This document shows positions 22,927-32,040 of a DNA stretch of 64,000 nucleotides, one piece after another (the stretch's first letter is position 1; the number at the start of each line of letters is the position of its first letter). The DNA is from JANOQP01 sp044227705 (lineage in GTDB: Bacteria > Bacteroidota > Bacteroidia > Chitinophagales > Saprospiraceae): NCBI GenBank assembly GCA_044227705.1, contig JBGAWE010000001.1, forward strand, positions 1 through 64,000, in the 5' to 3' direction. The notes under the pieces were generated by a model that saw only the letters and a list, made by a program, of their open reading frames with translations, was not told the DNA's origin and searched no databases. A program made the position numbers and the translations under genes.

Positions 22927-24416
22927 TGAAATACCGATAATTTTCCTCTTAAAGGACGTTGGTTTTGGGCTTTGATTTCCACGCTATATAAACTCTGTGG
23001 CCAGTTTGATACGTTTATGTTTATTTGCAATCTATCGTTTATCTTTTGGGTAAAGAACGCTTCTCCAATGTTGGAAAAAATAGTCAATTCTCCGCGTTGC
23101 CATTCTTCTGGAATTATCAGCAAGGCGTCGCCACTTGAAGGGTTTGGAAAAATCATTATATTGTAGTTGCCTCCTTCAATTTCATGAACATAATCAGGAG
23201 GGGAGGTGCCAAGCGTGTCGCAAGGGCTGTCAGCAAAATCGTAAAGTCGAAAATTGGGGAAATATGGTACTGAGCGAACGTTCCATACCGGCAGAGAAAG
23301 CAGCGAGTAGTCTGTCGGCTGTGGCGGGCCAAAAGGATTTTTTAGTACAGGCATCCGCTTGAGCCGCTGCATAGAAGAGAAATATAGGTTGCTGTCAGGG
23401 CCCAATTGACAATAACCAAGACTCGTTGTGTACACAACTGGATAGCCCAAGACTGTATCGAGCGTAGGTTGTGTCAGCGAGAGGTCAGCGGATAGAACGG
23501 CTTCTTGTGCAGTAACAACCAATTGTTTCCCATTAGGAGAAAATGCCAAGCCGCCCCCACCGAATTGAATGGTGGGCCTGTCGAATAATATGGGCTTCTT
23601 AAACTCCCCAGCGCAACGGTCAAAGTCCATTACGACCACGGCATGGTTGTGGCTACGAGCATATTTCCGACCGTCAGGCGAAAAAACCGTCGAGCCAGGC
23701 CGATGGCCGCCCAATGCCGGGCCAACTTCTTGAACTGGCAATTTTTCTGAAATGCCAGCCTTGTCGAGTAGGAAAGTATGATAGTGGTTTGTGCCAAGCT
23801 CTGGCACTACTACCCACCAGTCACGGCCATTTCCATGACGAACGACGGAAAAAGCTTCTAGGCTCTGGCCAACTGGTGCAGGCCCAGGGACAAGGTCAAT
23901 CAACTTTTTGTTTTTTTCGATAACGGAGTTTGAGGCCAAATCCACAATGGATGAGTAGAACGGCCCATACAGTACCCGGTTCTCGGCATCATAGTGAACG
24001 CCCATGTGTAGTAGAATGGCTCTTGATTTTTCTAGCCCAGGCATCGGTATGAACATTACCCCGCGTGGTGCGATATACCCATTTTTAGGGCAAACTGAAT
24101 CTCGCACCTCTCCTGGGTTAAGGCCATCGCCATTTGAAAGGATTTGGCCATTGAAAGCAGAAATGCAGCAACCATTGGTGTAAATAAGAAGTTTGCCTGT
24201 TGAATCGGATAAAGAAGCGACGGCACTTTCAAAGTTCATTCCCAAATCAACCGAATCTATTTTGGGAGAGCCACTCTCGAAATGGATTAAGTAATTTCCT
24301 GAACCGGGAGAGCCGTGAAACTCATTGAGTCCTCCGGGCCAATTGTTGTCCCATTTTTGAGCGAAAAGAGGCGCAATATAAAAGCCAAAAAAAATGAAAA
24401 AACACCGTTTATTCAT
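22923..24416 (-). CDS. Secreted propeller-like protein with T9SS sorting domain
   Basis: 497 aa from the ATG at 24416. A signal peptide (FFIFFGFYIAPLFAQ) is followed by repeated motifs such as GSTVFSPDGRKYAR and GGLAFSPNGKQLVV that indicate WD40/YVTN-like propeller blades. The C-terminus is a T9SS type A domain: IMIFPNPSSGDALLI, with the final strand RGKLSVF. The product should be exported and attached to the cell surface or released. It is A+T-rich compared with the transfer genes. Its upstream neighbour is a paralogue overlapping by 8 bp, so the two form an operon. Confidence 0.8.
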   Translation of the reverse strand: MNKRCFFIFFGFYIAPLFAQKWDNNWPGGLNEFHGSPGSGNYLIHFESGSPKIDSVDLGMNFESAVASLSDSTGKLLIYTNGCCISAFNGQILSNGDGLNPGEVRDSVCPKNGYIAPRGVMFIPMPGLEKSRAILLHMGVHYDAENRVLYGPFYSSIVDLASNSVIEKNKKLIDLVPGPAPVGQSLEAFSVVRHGNGRDWWVVVPELGTNHYHTFLLDKAGISEKLPVQEVGPALGGHRPGSTVFSPDGRKYARSHNHAVVVMDFDRCAGEFKKPILFDRPTIQFGGGGLAFSPNGKQLVVTAQEAVLSADLSLTQPTLDTVLGYPVVYTTSLGYCQLGPDSNLYFSSMQRLKRMPVLKNPFGPPQPTDYSLLSLPVWNVRSVPYFPNFRLYDFADSPCDTLGTSPPDYVHEIEGGNYNIMIFPNPSSGDALLIIPEEWQRGELTIFSNIGEAFFTQKINDRLQININVSNWPQSLYSVEIKAQNQRPLRGKLSVFH

Positions 24417-25908
24417 GTCTATCACCATCTAATAAGAGTTCTGCCTGTTCCGGTTGGGGCCTTTTAGATGGGTCATGGCAGTCTAGGTATCTTTGGTATG
24501 TGTATTTAGGATGCAAAAACTTCTTCTTTTCACGTCTTGCATCTTCATTTGACTTTGCGAGAAGCATTGGAAGGATGGTGTAATCATTTTTTGAACCTCG
24601 GTAAGTCGATAGCTCCCCTACTCGATAAGGAGTGTATGCAAAACCATCACCGGGTTTTTGAAGATTTACAGTGTCGCATGGGCTGTTATCGTATTCACCT
24701 AATCGGTAGTTTGGAAAATCACAAATGGTGTAGTCATTCCATCGAGGAAGACTGAAACTGCCCCAAGCCATGTCTGCTGCTTCGCCTGGGAGATTTGGAT
24801 GCTCGATACGGCTCATGCACCTATTTGAAGATAAGGAAGCAATGTAAATTTTTCCATCTGCTCCTTCCTGCATCTGCCAACAGTGGGTTTTCCATAGAGC
24901 AGTTGGGCAGTAGTACCCGTTGAAAAGAGAGACAGTATCTAAAGACTCGGAAATATCTGGTGCTTGCAAGTCTATGCGCCAGATTGTTCCAGGATTCGAA
25001 AGATATAGAAACCGCGAATTTGGTGAAAAAGCAGCAGACCAAGTGTAAATTTCTGGAGGATAGGGCACAATACGCAAATTGGAAAACAGCCCTGTACACC
25101 GGTCAAAATCCATGATTCTTAGGCCGTTCTCTGCATCGTTCCGAACATAAATACGGCCGTCAGGCGAGAATATAGTCTTCCCGACAGATTCGGGAAGCGG
25201 AAAGCCTGGGCCGATGTCTTGTATAAAAGGGCCAAGCAACCCGTCTGGTGAAAGTAGATATGTTTGTTGTTTTGTTGAGTCAAGCGAAAAGAAAGTAACC
25301 CACCAGTCACGCCCGTTGCCATGCTTGCATGCTGCTGGCCAACCCTGGTTGCCTGTCAATAGTTTTTGATTCTTCTTCAGTACTTTGCCATTGCCATTGT
25401 TCGCTCCCATGTCAATTACTGTATAATAATCAGGAGTAGCTAAATAATGGGTCGCAAAAGAATCTTGCAATATGTCGTAACCTTGATGAAAGTAGAAGTA
25501 TTGGTTTGGATGGCCGGGGTATGGAAGCGAAAACCCACCCATGTAGTGATTCATGCCATATGTGACATCCCCATCCCACCATATACTGTAGTTTAATGAA
25601 TCTCCATTTTCTATGAGTTGGTGTTTGCTGTTTCTTAATTGAATGCCATTAGTGTAGTATAGCAAGTGTCCTACGGAATCTGAAAGGGTGGATGCTGTAA
25701 TAGCAAAATTTAGCTTAATAGAGGCTTTAACAACAGATGTAGGAGTTGTATTGAAATCAATTATGGCCCTGCCAAATTCTGACTCCAAAGGAGGGTTAGG
25801 GTTGCCTATGCTGTATCCAAACACCCATTGATGGTCGTGGTTTTGTGCATCCACCGATTGGCAGGAATGCAGCAGGAAGAACAAGATGAATTTATACCGG
25901 AATGACAT
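24409..25908 (-). CDS. Secreted propeller-like paralogue without sorting domain
   Basis: 499 aa from the ATG at 25908, giving a signal peptide ending near SVDAQ. Blade-like motifs GKTIFSPDGRIYVR and SAAFSPNSRFLYLS, plus HGNGRDWWVTFF, match the downstream paralogue throughout. The C-terminus is different: instead of a NPTxG-type T9SS domain it ends in a charged tail (KKKFLHPKYTYQRYLD and EQAELLLDGDRHE). It may have lost the sorting domain or stay in the periplasm. It overlaps the next gene by 8 bp. An intrinsic terminator lies just upstream. Confidence 0.75.
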   Translation of the reverse strand: MSFRYKFILFFLLHSCQSVDAQNHDHQWVFGYSIGNPNPPLESEFGRAIIDFNTTPTSVVKASIKLNFAITASTLSDSVGHLLYYTNGIQLRNSKHQLIENGDSLNYSIWWDGDVTYGMNHYMGGFSLPYPGHPNQYFYFHQGYDILQDSFATHYLATPDYYTVIDMGANNGNGKVLKKNQKLLTGNQGWPAACKHGNGRDWWVTFFSLDSTKQQTYLLSPDGLLGPFIQDIGPGFPLPESVGKTIFSPDGRIYVRNDAENGLRIMDFDRCTGLFSNLRIVPYPPEIYTWSAAFSPNSRFLYLSNPGTIWRIDLQAPDISESLDTVSLFNGYYCPTALWKTHCWQMQEGADGKIYIASLSSNRCMSRIEHPNLPGEAADMAWGSFSLPRWNDYTICDFPNYRLGEYDNSPCDTVNLQKPGDGFAYTPYRVGELSTYRGSKNDYTILPMLLAKSNEDARREKKKFLHPKYTYQRYLDCHDPSKRPQPEQAELLLDGDRHE

Positions 25909-25921
25909 GGAAAATGAAAAA

Positions 25922-25952
25922 CGCCCCAACCATCTTGCCAATGGTTGGGGCG
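25922..25952 (-). terminator. Intrinsic terminator behind the beta-helix gene
   Basis: Perfect 12-bp arms CGCCCCAACCAT and ATGGTTGGGGCG enclose a 7-nt loop, with a T-rich run on the minus strand after the stem. It lies 13 bp past the stop at 25965 and before the start at 25908, so it separates or attenuates the two transcription units. Confidence 0.85.
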
Positions 25953-25964
25953 GAAGAAAAGAAC

Positions 25965-28900
25965 TTACTTGATATTGGAAAATCGCAGCACCACCGGTGT
26001 TTGTCCAGAAATCGAAACTGTTAAAAAATATGTTCCGGCTGGCAACGACAGGTTGTCGCTTGAAAATTGTTTTGTGTCTTCAATTTCCCAACTGTGCAAA
26101 GGCTTGCCCAATATATCAAGTACAGTAACAACTCCCTTATCGATTTTATCAGGCCATTGCAGGTTAATATTACCTGTAGTGGGGTTTGGAAAAAGTGCGG
26201 GCAAGTTTTCATTCTTCACTACTGCATCGCTACGAGGCGATGCGGCCTCGTCACAGTCAAAATCTATCGGAAGAATTGGCGGTTCTATGTTCAGAGCTTG
26301 ACGCGCGAGGTCAACCGCGACTCCACCTGCGAGGCGGCATTTTTCGGCAACTGTCCTAAGTGCTTCAACCTGTGGTGTGCTCAAATTACCTCCAGCAATA
26401 CCCGCCTCCAACAGTATTGAGATAACAGAGCGAAAATCTTCTTCATAGGGGCTGTTCAATTGTAGACCACTAATGTTGTTAAGGATGACCTGCCGAACTG
26501 ATGTTTGCGATGCAGTAAAAGCCGCGAGTTGTGTATCAAAAGCTACCCTCGCAGATGCTACAGCTGTCGTTAATTCGGGCATCAATCCTTCAATTTGGTC
26601 TTTTTCCGATATTGACGTTGCTGCGGCCCAGTCAATATTTTTTTGGCCTAAATCACTCAAGCTGGTTTCTAAACTTTCCGTAGCCTCCAACATGGAGGTG
26701 ACTGGCCCCAACGCGAGAGATGCTTCATAGGCTACAGCCAGTTTCGCATAACTAGTATTAGCATTGGTCTCGTACCAAGCTAAAGCAGTACTATTCGCAG
26801 GACGCAATTCTGGCAAGCGAAGTAGCCGGTCGTAAGTATGGAACTTTGCGTCCCATATCGTAGCTTCATGCCCGGAGATAGATTCAATGCCTCCTTCTAT
26901 TACATCCTCATCGAGCTTGGTTAAGCCTTCGTTGGGTGGCTGCGCGACTCCACAAATTTGAGGGATAGTTTGGGGGGCTTGAATAAACCAAGCCTCCATT
27001 GGTACATCATCAATCAAAAGCGGTGCATTAAGCGAGCCAGCATTTATGTATCGCGGGTTAGCCCATCTGGTATTCCCTGGTACATCATAGGCTGGAGTTG
27101 TTCCAATCGCAAATACTGATTTGTTTAACGTACTAATAGTATTCAGGCTTGGATACCCTGGAAGATGGATTAATCCATCAGCTGTTCCGGATGGCCCATT
27201 CCAGATATTGTCTTTTCTATCCTGAACACCAATTATTGCTCCCTCCTCCAAGTACAAGCCAACATCGTGGCTGTTAAACGTGTTGTAATTTAAGTCAAGC
27301 GGGATGCTCAAACCAGGCCCAATGGTGATTCCTTTGTTGACATTATTGACAGAGTTGCACTGAACAACAGCATTCTCTGAATGCTGGATGTACATTGCAG
27401 AAAGTAACCCACTTAAGAATGGCGATGGTAATGAGTACTGCAACGAATTGCCGTTGACAGTGTTGTTTTTGATTTGGACACCAAGAGCATTACCAACTTG
27501 TATTCCTGTGAAAGGGCTGACGGAAGCCACGCTGTTGTCCGTGATTGTGTTATTTTTAACTTCTGCATTGCTCAAACCGTCCAACAGAATGCCCAAAAAT
27601 CCAGATGTAGGAATGATGCCATTCTCAATTATGACGTTGTCGTTTATTTTGCAGCTAGTAGCATTAGCCGGGTATGTATTGCACCGAATACCAAAGTGGG
27701 CATCTTGAGCTGAATTGGTTGTGCCTCCAAAGCTAATGTTATTGCTGTTCAATTGGATTGTTTGAGGGAGCCCAAGCACATTGTACGGGTAGCAAGCAAT
27801 GGCGGTATTGTGGTGTTCTCTAAAACCGTTCCCTTGTACGAGAACAAAGTTGTATAGACTTGGCAACATCAAAAAGCCAAAGTTGCAGTTTTCGGAACTA
27901 CAGTTCGATATGTTAACGCCTGTATTTATGGCTACAACTTCCGAAAAGCAGTTTTGAAATGTATGCGGAGAATTGGAGGCAATACCATTGCCATTAATGG
28001 TTAGGCTACTTAAGGTAGTGGCACTATAGTCTCCGCTCAAAATCCCCACAGCCAAATATGGGTCAGGTGGAGTAGTGGGATAAGGTAAAAAGTTTTCAAA
28101 TTGCGAGTGACCAACGACAGCACTAGACCGAACTAAGTGAATGCCGCAAACTTGGTTTTTTTTCAAGCCGACAATTGTGCCAAGGTTATTGTCTCGTTGA
28201 AAATCTTTGAAGATATTTAAATTAGACGAAGCTGAGCTGCCAATTGTGAACATAGGCACATCCTCAAGGTGAATCCCTTCTACAGGCTTATTAGTAGTGA
28301 CAAGGTTTTGTGGGTCGTCATTCACTGGACTCAAAAGCTGCTTCGAGCCCGAAAAAGTACAACCCACTATCTTGTGTAAGCCTATGGTGCCTAGAACATT
28401 AAGGCTGATATAATTGCCGTTAAATGTTGTAGCCTCGCAAGACAAGCTTGCGTTAGGCGTCATAAAGATGGCTTTGTAGCCATCTTCGATTCTGGTATCG
28501 CTATCGGTGGACAATGTGCCATACACTACAATGCTATTCCAAAGAGAGGAGCAACCATGCACATATGTGTTGGTGAGGGTCAATTTACACCCGGAATTCA
28601 CTATCAAAGTGTTTCCCCCTAAAATGATAATTTCTGACCCAGGTGCAAAGGCATAATTAGGAATATCCACTTCGACAAGGTTGGGAAAAATAACGTGTTG
28701 TGCTTGGGTCAAGCAAGCCGGGTAAGGCAACAACATGTTGTTTTGCGGCAATGTAAGTTCCGAAAATTTGTTGGAACCCTGTATGCAGTGGAAGATACTA
28801 AGGTCAACGTCTGGACACACCAACCCATCGCATGCAGAGACGTTTTGTCCCAAAACAGGTGTGGTGAAGAACGCCATCCAGATGATGGCCCCGGCCAGAT

Positions 28901-28988
28901 AGGTTGACTTGAGAATGAATTGAAGTTTTTTCGGGAAAATAGCAACCTGCTCGAGAGAGAGCTCTCGAGAAAAAATAGACGTTTCCAT
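25965..28988 (-). CDS. Secreted beta-helix protein with T9SS sorting domain
   Basis: 1007 aa. A long N-region precedes a signal peptide ending near TTPVLGQ. Residues about 100-620 hold many right-handed beta-helix (PbH1) style repeats such as VKNNTITDNS and IKNNTVNGNSL, typical of carbohydrate-active or adhesive surface proteins. No polysaccharide lyase active-site motif was recognised. The C-terminal 80 residues form a T9SS type A domain (LFPNPTTGNINLQW, LPAGTYFLTVSISG). Codons 7-13 contain 8-bp inverted arms CTCGAGAG/CTCTCGAG (28950-28969), which could affect early translation. It is A+T-rich and looks like imported cargo. Confidence 0.8.
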   Translation of the reverse strand: METSIFSRELSLEQVAIFPKKLQFILKSTYLAGAIIWMAFFTTPVLGQNVSACDGLVCPDVDLSIFHCIQGSNKFSELTLPQNNMLLPYPACLTQAQHVIFPNLVEVDIPNYAFAPGSEIIILGGNTLIVNSGCKLTLTNTYVHGCSSLWNSIVVYGTLSTDSDTRIEDGYKAIFMTPNASLSCEATTFNGNYISLNVLGTIGLHKIVGCTFSGSKQLLSPVNDDPQNLVTTNKPVEGIHLEDVPMFTIGSSASSNLNIFKDFQRDNNLGTIVGLKKNQVCGIHLVRSSAVVGHSQFENFLPYPTTPPDPYLAVGILSGDYSATTLSSLTINGNGIASNSPHTFQNCFSEVVAINTGVNISNCSSENCNFGFLMLPSLYNFVLVQGNGFREHHNTAIACYPYNVLGLPQTIQLNSNNISFGGTTNSAQDAHFGIRCNTYPANATSCKINDNVIIENGIIPTSGFLGILLDGLSNAEVKNNTITDNSVASVSPFTGIQVGNALGVQIKNNTVNGNSLQYSLPSPFLSGLLSAMYIQHSENAVVQCNSVNNVNKGITIGPGLSIPLDLNYNTFNSHDVGLYLEEGAIIGVQDRKDNIWNGPSGTADGLIHLPGYPSLNTISTLNKSVFAIGTTPAYDVPGNTRWANPRYINAGSLNAPLLIDDVPMEAWFIQAPQTIPQICGVAQPPNEGLTKLDEDVIEGGIESISGHEATIWDAKFHTYDRLLRLPELRPANSTALAWYETNANTSYAKLAVAYEASLALGPVTSMLEATESLETSLSDLGQKNIDWAAATSISEKDQIEGLMPELTTAVASARVAFDTQLAAFTASQTSVRQVILNNISGLQLNSPYEEDFRSVISILLEAGIAGGNLSTPQVEALRTVAEKCRLAGGVAVDLARQALNIEPPILPIDFDCDEAASPRSDAVVKNENLPALFPNPTTGNINLQWPDKIDKGVVTVLDILGKPLHSWEIEDTKQFSSDNLSLPAGTYFLTVSISGQTPVVLRFSNIK

Positions 28989-29119
28989 GATAGAAAAATG
29001 TGAAATGAGTTTTGGTTGCCCTGCTTCAGCGGGGCCTCGTTAGGCTCCGGCAGGAAATCGGTCGGGATAAAAAACAAGCCATAAAGGCAGTGGCAGGACA
29101 GAAGACATCCTGTGTGGAG

Positions 29120-29150
29120 CAAATATAGTCGAAGCCATCGCCCAAAATCC
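29120..29150 (-). promoter_or_regulatory. Promoter of the beta-helix gene
   Basis: On the minus strand TATATTTG (29120-29127) matches the TAnnTTTG element; TTG triplets lie 15 and 22 bases further upstream, neither at the ideal 19. It would give a leader of about 120 nt. The rest of 28989-29316 holds no ORF; from about 29180 it is the conserved flank of the Bro-N gene. Confidence 0.4.
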
Positions 29151-29179
29151 AAATGTTTCCTAAAATTTTATTGACCTTG

Positions 29180-29316
29180 TTTGGGGGGAGGGCTTTCCTT
29201 CGGGCGTGTTATGCGCGATTCCGCTTCGCTCCAATCCTAACGGGTTCCTCCCTGCGGTCGGCTCGCTCCTATCCTTAAGCCGAGCGGCCTTGTAATATAT
29301 ACCCGCCCTCGGAGGG
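29180..29316. repeat. Conserved 3' flank of Bro-N gene, copy 1
   Basis: A stretch with CGCGATTCCGCTTCGCTCCA, CCTCCCTGCGGTCGGCTCGC and GGGTCAAGCC recurs at 63590-63721 next to the second Bro-N gene. It marks the right border of the secreted-protein cargo in both units. It has several short GC-rich inverted repeats but no clear terminator. Confidence 0.65.
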
Positions 29317-30168
29317 TCAAGCCTCAGGGGCTTCGGGGTCGGGAAGGCCTTTCCTTTTGGCAGCCGCTATCTGGCCGAGGTAGTTCTCCTCGGTAATGAC
29401 CTTTCTTCCCGAGCTTTTTTCAAAGGCTTCCAGCGCATCACCGGCGGCACCGCCCCCTTTGGCGGCCGCTGCCCGGTTCTCCTCAAAGCCCTGTGCGTCG
29501 GTGGCTCTCGCCTCGACTTTGGTGTTCTCCTCCCCGAGCATCGAGAAGATAAGCTCAAGGTTGGTCATGTGGTCGCGCAGGTTTTCGCGCTTCAGGTTCT
29601 TGTGCTTTTTGTACTCGCCGGGCGTCATCCCGAAGGTCGCCCGCGAAATTTCCGCCGTCAGAATCGAGTATTCGACGTTCTCCTTCACTCCCCTACCCTT
29701 CCACTCGTCGGTGACCTGCTGGCGAACCTCGATGCTTTTCATGCGCATCTCAATCCATTCGTCGGAATAGCCCTTTTCCCGGTACAAATGCCTTGTGCGG
29801 TTGGCGGCCAGTTCCGGGTTTTCGATTTCGTCGATGCGCTCTTTGGCTACTTTGGCCAGCCAACGCTTGAATGGCTCCGCCTTCGGCGACGGAACGGACT
29901 GCACGACGCGAAGCAGGGTTTCCGTGTTCACGGCATCGGTCTTGTAGTTTTTGCCATCGGCGGAAAGCATTTTCAGTTGTACGATTTTTTCGTACAACTC
30001 ATGATAGCCCTCCTTTCTGAGCTTGATTTTGAGGTCGCTCCAGTACCGGCGCGGGTTGTTCGAGCCGGAAAGCACCTCGACGACATCGACGACCGAGAAC
30101 CACCATTCCTCCCCGTGCCAGATGCGACGGATGCCCTTTTCCTGAAAAATGACGATTTTGTTTTCCAC
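29317..30168 (-). CDS. Bro-N domain protein, DinD-like (unit 1)
   Basis: 283 aa, GTG start at 30168. The N-terminal Bro-N fold shows KGIRRIWHGEEWWFSVVDVVEVLSG in part (residues 11-35) and RRYWSDLKIKLRKEG, as in phage antirepressors and the DNA-damage-inducible protein DinD. A central part reads EIENPELAANRTRHLYREKG, and the tail contains EKSSGRKVITEENYLGQI, a motif typical of DinD relatives. The function is probably DNA-linked regulation or a damage response; the molecular role of the family is poorly known. It is divergent from the recombinase-rep operon, with both promoters in the 198-bp gap. The second copy is cut by the window end. Confidence 0.8.
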   Translation of the reverse strand: MENKIVIFQEKGIRRIWHGEEWWFSVVDVVEVLSGSNNPRRYWSDLKIKLRKEGYHELYEKIVQLKMLSADGKNYKTDAVNTETLLRVVQSVPSPKAEPFKRWLAKVAKERIDEIENPELAANRTRHLYREKGYSDEWIEMRMKSIEVRQQVTDEWKGRGVKENVEYSILTAEISRATFGMTPGEYKKHKNLKRENLRDHMTNLELIFSMLGEENTKVEARATDAQGFEENRAAAAKGGGAAGDALEAFEKSSGRKVITEENYLGQIAAAKRKGLPDPEAPEA

Positions 30169-30239
30169 GGACTGCCCTTTTGAACGGTTATACCCCTGCC
30201 CTCTTTCTTTTCAAGCGTTTCGGAAGGCTCTTTCAAAAA

Positions 30240-30270
30240 CAAAGGTAACCGAGCCTTTTCGTAAAATACG
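30240..30270 (-). promoter_or_regulatory. Promoter of Bro-N gene
   Basis: On the minus strand TACCTTTG (30240-30247) matches TAnnTTTG; the -33 box is a T-run rather than a clean TTG. It would yield a leader of about 65 nt for the gene starting at 30168. Confidence 0.4.
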
Positions 30271-30313
30271 CTGCCAAATACGAAAAACATTCTCTGGTTT
30301 TGGCTGAAATCCC

Positions 30314-30343
30314 TTGACTGGACGGCTGGCACGGATACCTTTG
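30314..30343 (+). promoter_or_regulatory. Promoter of recombinase-rep operon
   Basis: TTG (30314-30316), a 19-bp spacer, then TACCTTTG (30336-30343): a full match to the Bacteroidota consensus. Transcription should begin near 30350, which rules out the upstream in-frame TTG at 30346 as start codon. Confidence 0.7.
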
Positions 30344-30366
30344 CTTTGAATGATAAAAATTGTCCC

Positions 30367-30960
30367 ATGATGAGGCAGGCTTTGAAAAGCACGAGCACCG
30401 GCGAGCGGCTTTACCTCACCCCCGAGGAGCGGGAGAGGTTCTTGGCGTCTACCCGCTTGGAGGAGACGAACGTGAAGTATTTCTGCCAAATGCTCTACTA
30501 CTCAGGGGCGCAGTTGAGCGAGGTCATCGGCATTTCCCACGAGCATTTCGACTTTGGCAAGGGCGGCGTGGTCGTCGAGACGCTCCAGCAGCGCAGAAAG
30601 GGCATTTTTCGGTTCATCGACCTGCCCGAGGACTTTCTCGAAGTCCTCAACGACATCTACCAGATTAAGAGGTGCCAGGCTGATGAAAAGAAAAAAAGGG
30701 AGTGCCTGTGGCCGTTCACGGCGCGGACGGGCGAGAACTACATCAAAAAGGTGATGGAGGCGGCCGCCATCCGGGGTAAATGGGCAAACGCAAGGGGGCT
30801 TCGCCACTCTTTCGGCGTGGCCGCTGCCGACAAGGAGATACCTCCCCACCAAATCCAGCAATGGCTCGGCCATCGGTACCCCGACAGGGCGGGCATCTAC
30901 GCCAAGGTCATTGAAAACGAACGACGGACACTCGCTGAAAAGTTATGGAAAAAAGCCTGA
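30367..30960 (+). CDS. Tyrosine recombinase-like protein with altered catalytic residues
   Basis: 197 aa from the ATG at 30367. It has the catalytic-domain core only: a SGAQLSEVIGI helix, KGIFRFIDLP, ARGLRHSFGVAAA, IQQWLGHRYPDRAGIYAKV. The usual first Arg (GxRxSE) is Gln here (GAQLSE), and the box II His is Arg (RGLRH in place of HxLRH), while the second Arg, WLGH His and Tyr remain. Box II changes occur in related small plasmid recombinases, but loss of the first Arg is unusual and may mean altered or lost activity. It overlaps the replication gene by 16 bp, so it belongs to the replicon operon and may serve multimer resolution or copy control. Confidence 0.75.
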   Translation: MMRQALKSTSTGERLYLTPEERERFLASTRLEETNVKYFCQMLYYSGAQLSEVIGISHEHFDFGKGGVVVETLQQRRKGIFRFIDLPEDFLEVLNDIYQIKRCQADEKKKRECLWPFTARTGENYIKKVMEAAAIRGKWANARGLRHSFGVAAADKEIPPHQIQQWLGHRYPDRAGIYAKVIENERRTLAEKLWKKA

Positions 30961-32018
30961 AAGAAATCATGGGGGTGGGCCTCTTTGCCGACATCGCTAA
31001 GGAGGCCGCCAAAGAGGAAGGCGACCCTGCGAAGGCCGGGGGCAAGAAAGCCCCCCGGCCCAAACTTGACGTGGTGGCCTTGCCCGAAAGCGGCAATCCC
31101 CAAAACGGCTCTCGGGTCAAGAACCGGATGGTTCAAAGCCATGTCCAGATTTCACTCGACCGGGGTGAGATTGAAAATGCGGCCTTTCAGCACTCCGTTC
31201 TTTGTCAGACCTTCCTCCCCTACCGCGACCCCGGCGACGAGGTGCGCAACTGGGACTATCGGCAAGGCCACGCGCGGCTGCTCCTGAAGGCCGGAGAGGT
31301 CTTCGACAAGCGCGAGGACAGGTGGGTTGACGTTGGCCTGCCTTTCGGGGCGCGGGCGCGGCTCATCCTCGCCTATGTGAACACCCAAGCGGTCAAGACA
31401 CAGAACCCCATCATCGACGTGGAGAGCAGCCTCACGGCCTTCATCAAGAAGCTCGGCCTCCACAGCGAGGGCAAGACCATCCTCTCGGTGAAGGAGCAGC
31501 TTCGGCGGCTTTCGGCCACGAACATCAACCTCGCCTTCGAGATACCCGACGACCGGGTGTTTCAGACCAAGTTCGACATCGTGCAGTCCTTCGACCTCTG
31601 GTTCCCGAAGGACGAACGGCAGAAGGTCTTTTGGACCTCGACCATCAAGCTCGACGACAAGTATTTCGGCAATTTGATGGAGCACGCCGTCCCGCTCGAC
31701 GAACGTGCCCTTGCCGCCCTTTCGCACAACGCGATGGCCATGGACATCTATACCTGGCTTGCCCAGCGGCTGCACCGGGTGAAGGGCGTCGAGTTTGTCG
31801 CATGGGCGAACATCAAAGAGCAGTTCGGGTCGGGCTACGACCGGATGGACAACTTCAAGCGCATTTTCCGCGAGACCCTCAAAATCGTCCTTTTGCAATA
31901 CCCCGATGCCCGCATCGAGGAGGTTCACGGCAAAGGGTTCAACCTTTTCAATTCGCGCCCGCCCATCCTAAAGGAGGTGCTTCAAATCCCTGGCTTGCTC
32001 CCTGCCAAGTCAAAATAA
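30945..32018 (+). CDS. repA: RepA_C-type plasmid replication initiator
   Basis: 357 aa. The stretch VGLPFGARARLILAYVNTQAVKT (part, near residues 130-150), then LTAFIKKLGLHSEGK and QLRRLSAT, matches the RepA_C family of plasmid initiators as I know it. The second half has winged-helix-like content (LSHNAMAMDIYTWLAQRLH). It should bind the seven iterons that start 22 bp after its stop and open the A+T-rich region behind them. Translation is probably coupled to the recombinase-like gene by the 16-bp overlap. This is the only initiator in the window. Confidence 0.85.
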   Translation: MEKSLKEIMGVGLFADIAKEAAKEEGDPAKAGGKKAPRPKLDVVALPESGNPQNGSRVKNRMVQSHVQISLDRGEIENAAFQHSVLCQTFLPYRDPGDEVRNWDYRQGHARLLLKAGEVFDKREDRWVDVGLPFGARARLILAYVNTQAVKTQNPIIDVESSLTAFIKKLGLHSEGKTILSVKEQLRRLSATNINLAFEIPDDRVFQTKFDIVQSFDLWFPKDERQKVFWTSTIKLDDKYFGNLMEHAVPLDERALAALSHNAMAMDIYTWLAQRLHRVKGVEFVAWANIKEQFGSGYDRMDNFKRIFRETLKIVLLQYPDARIEEVHGKGFNLFNSRPPILKEVLQIPGLLPAKSK

Positions 32019-32040
32019 CCGCGACTCGACACCCAAAGTG

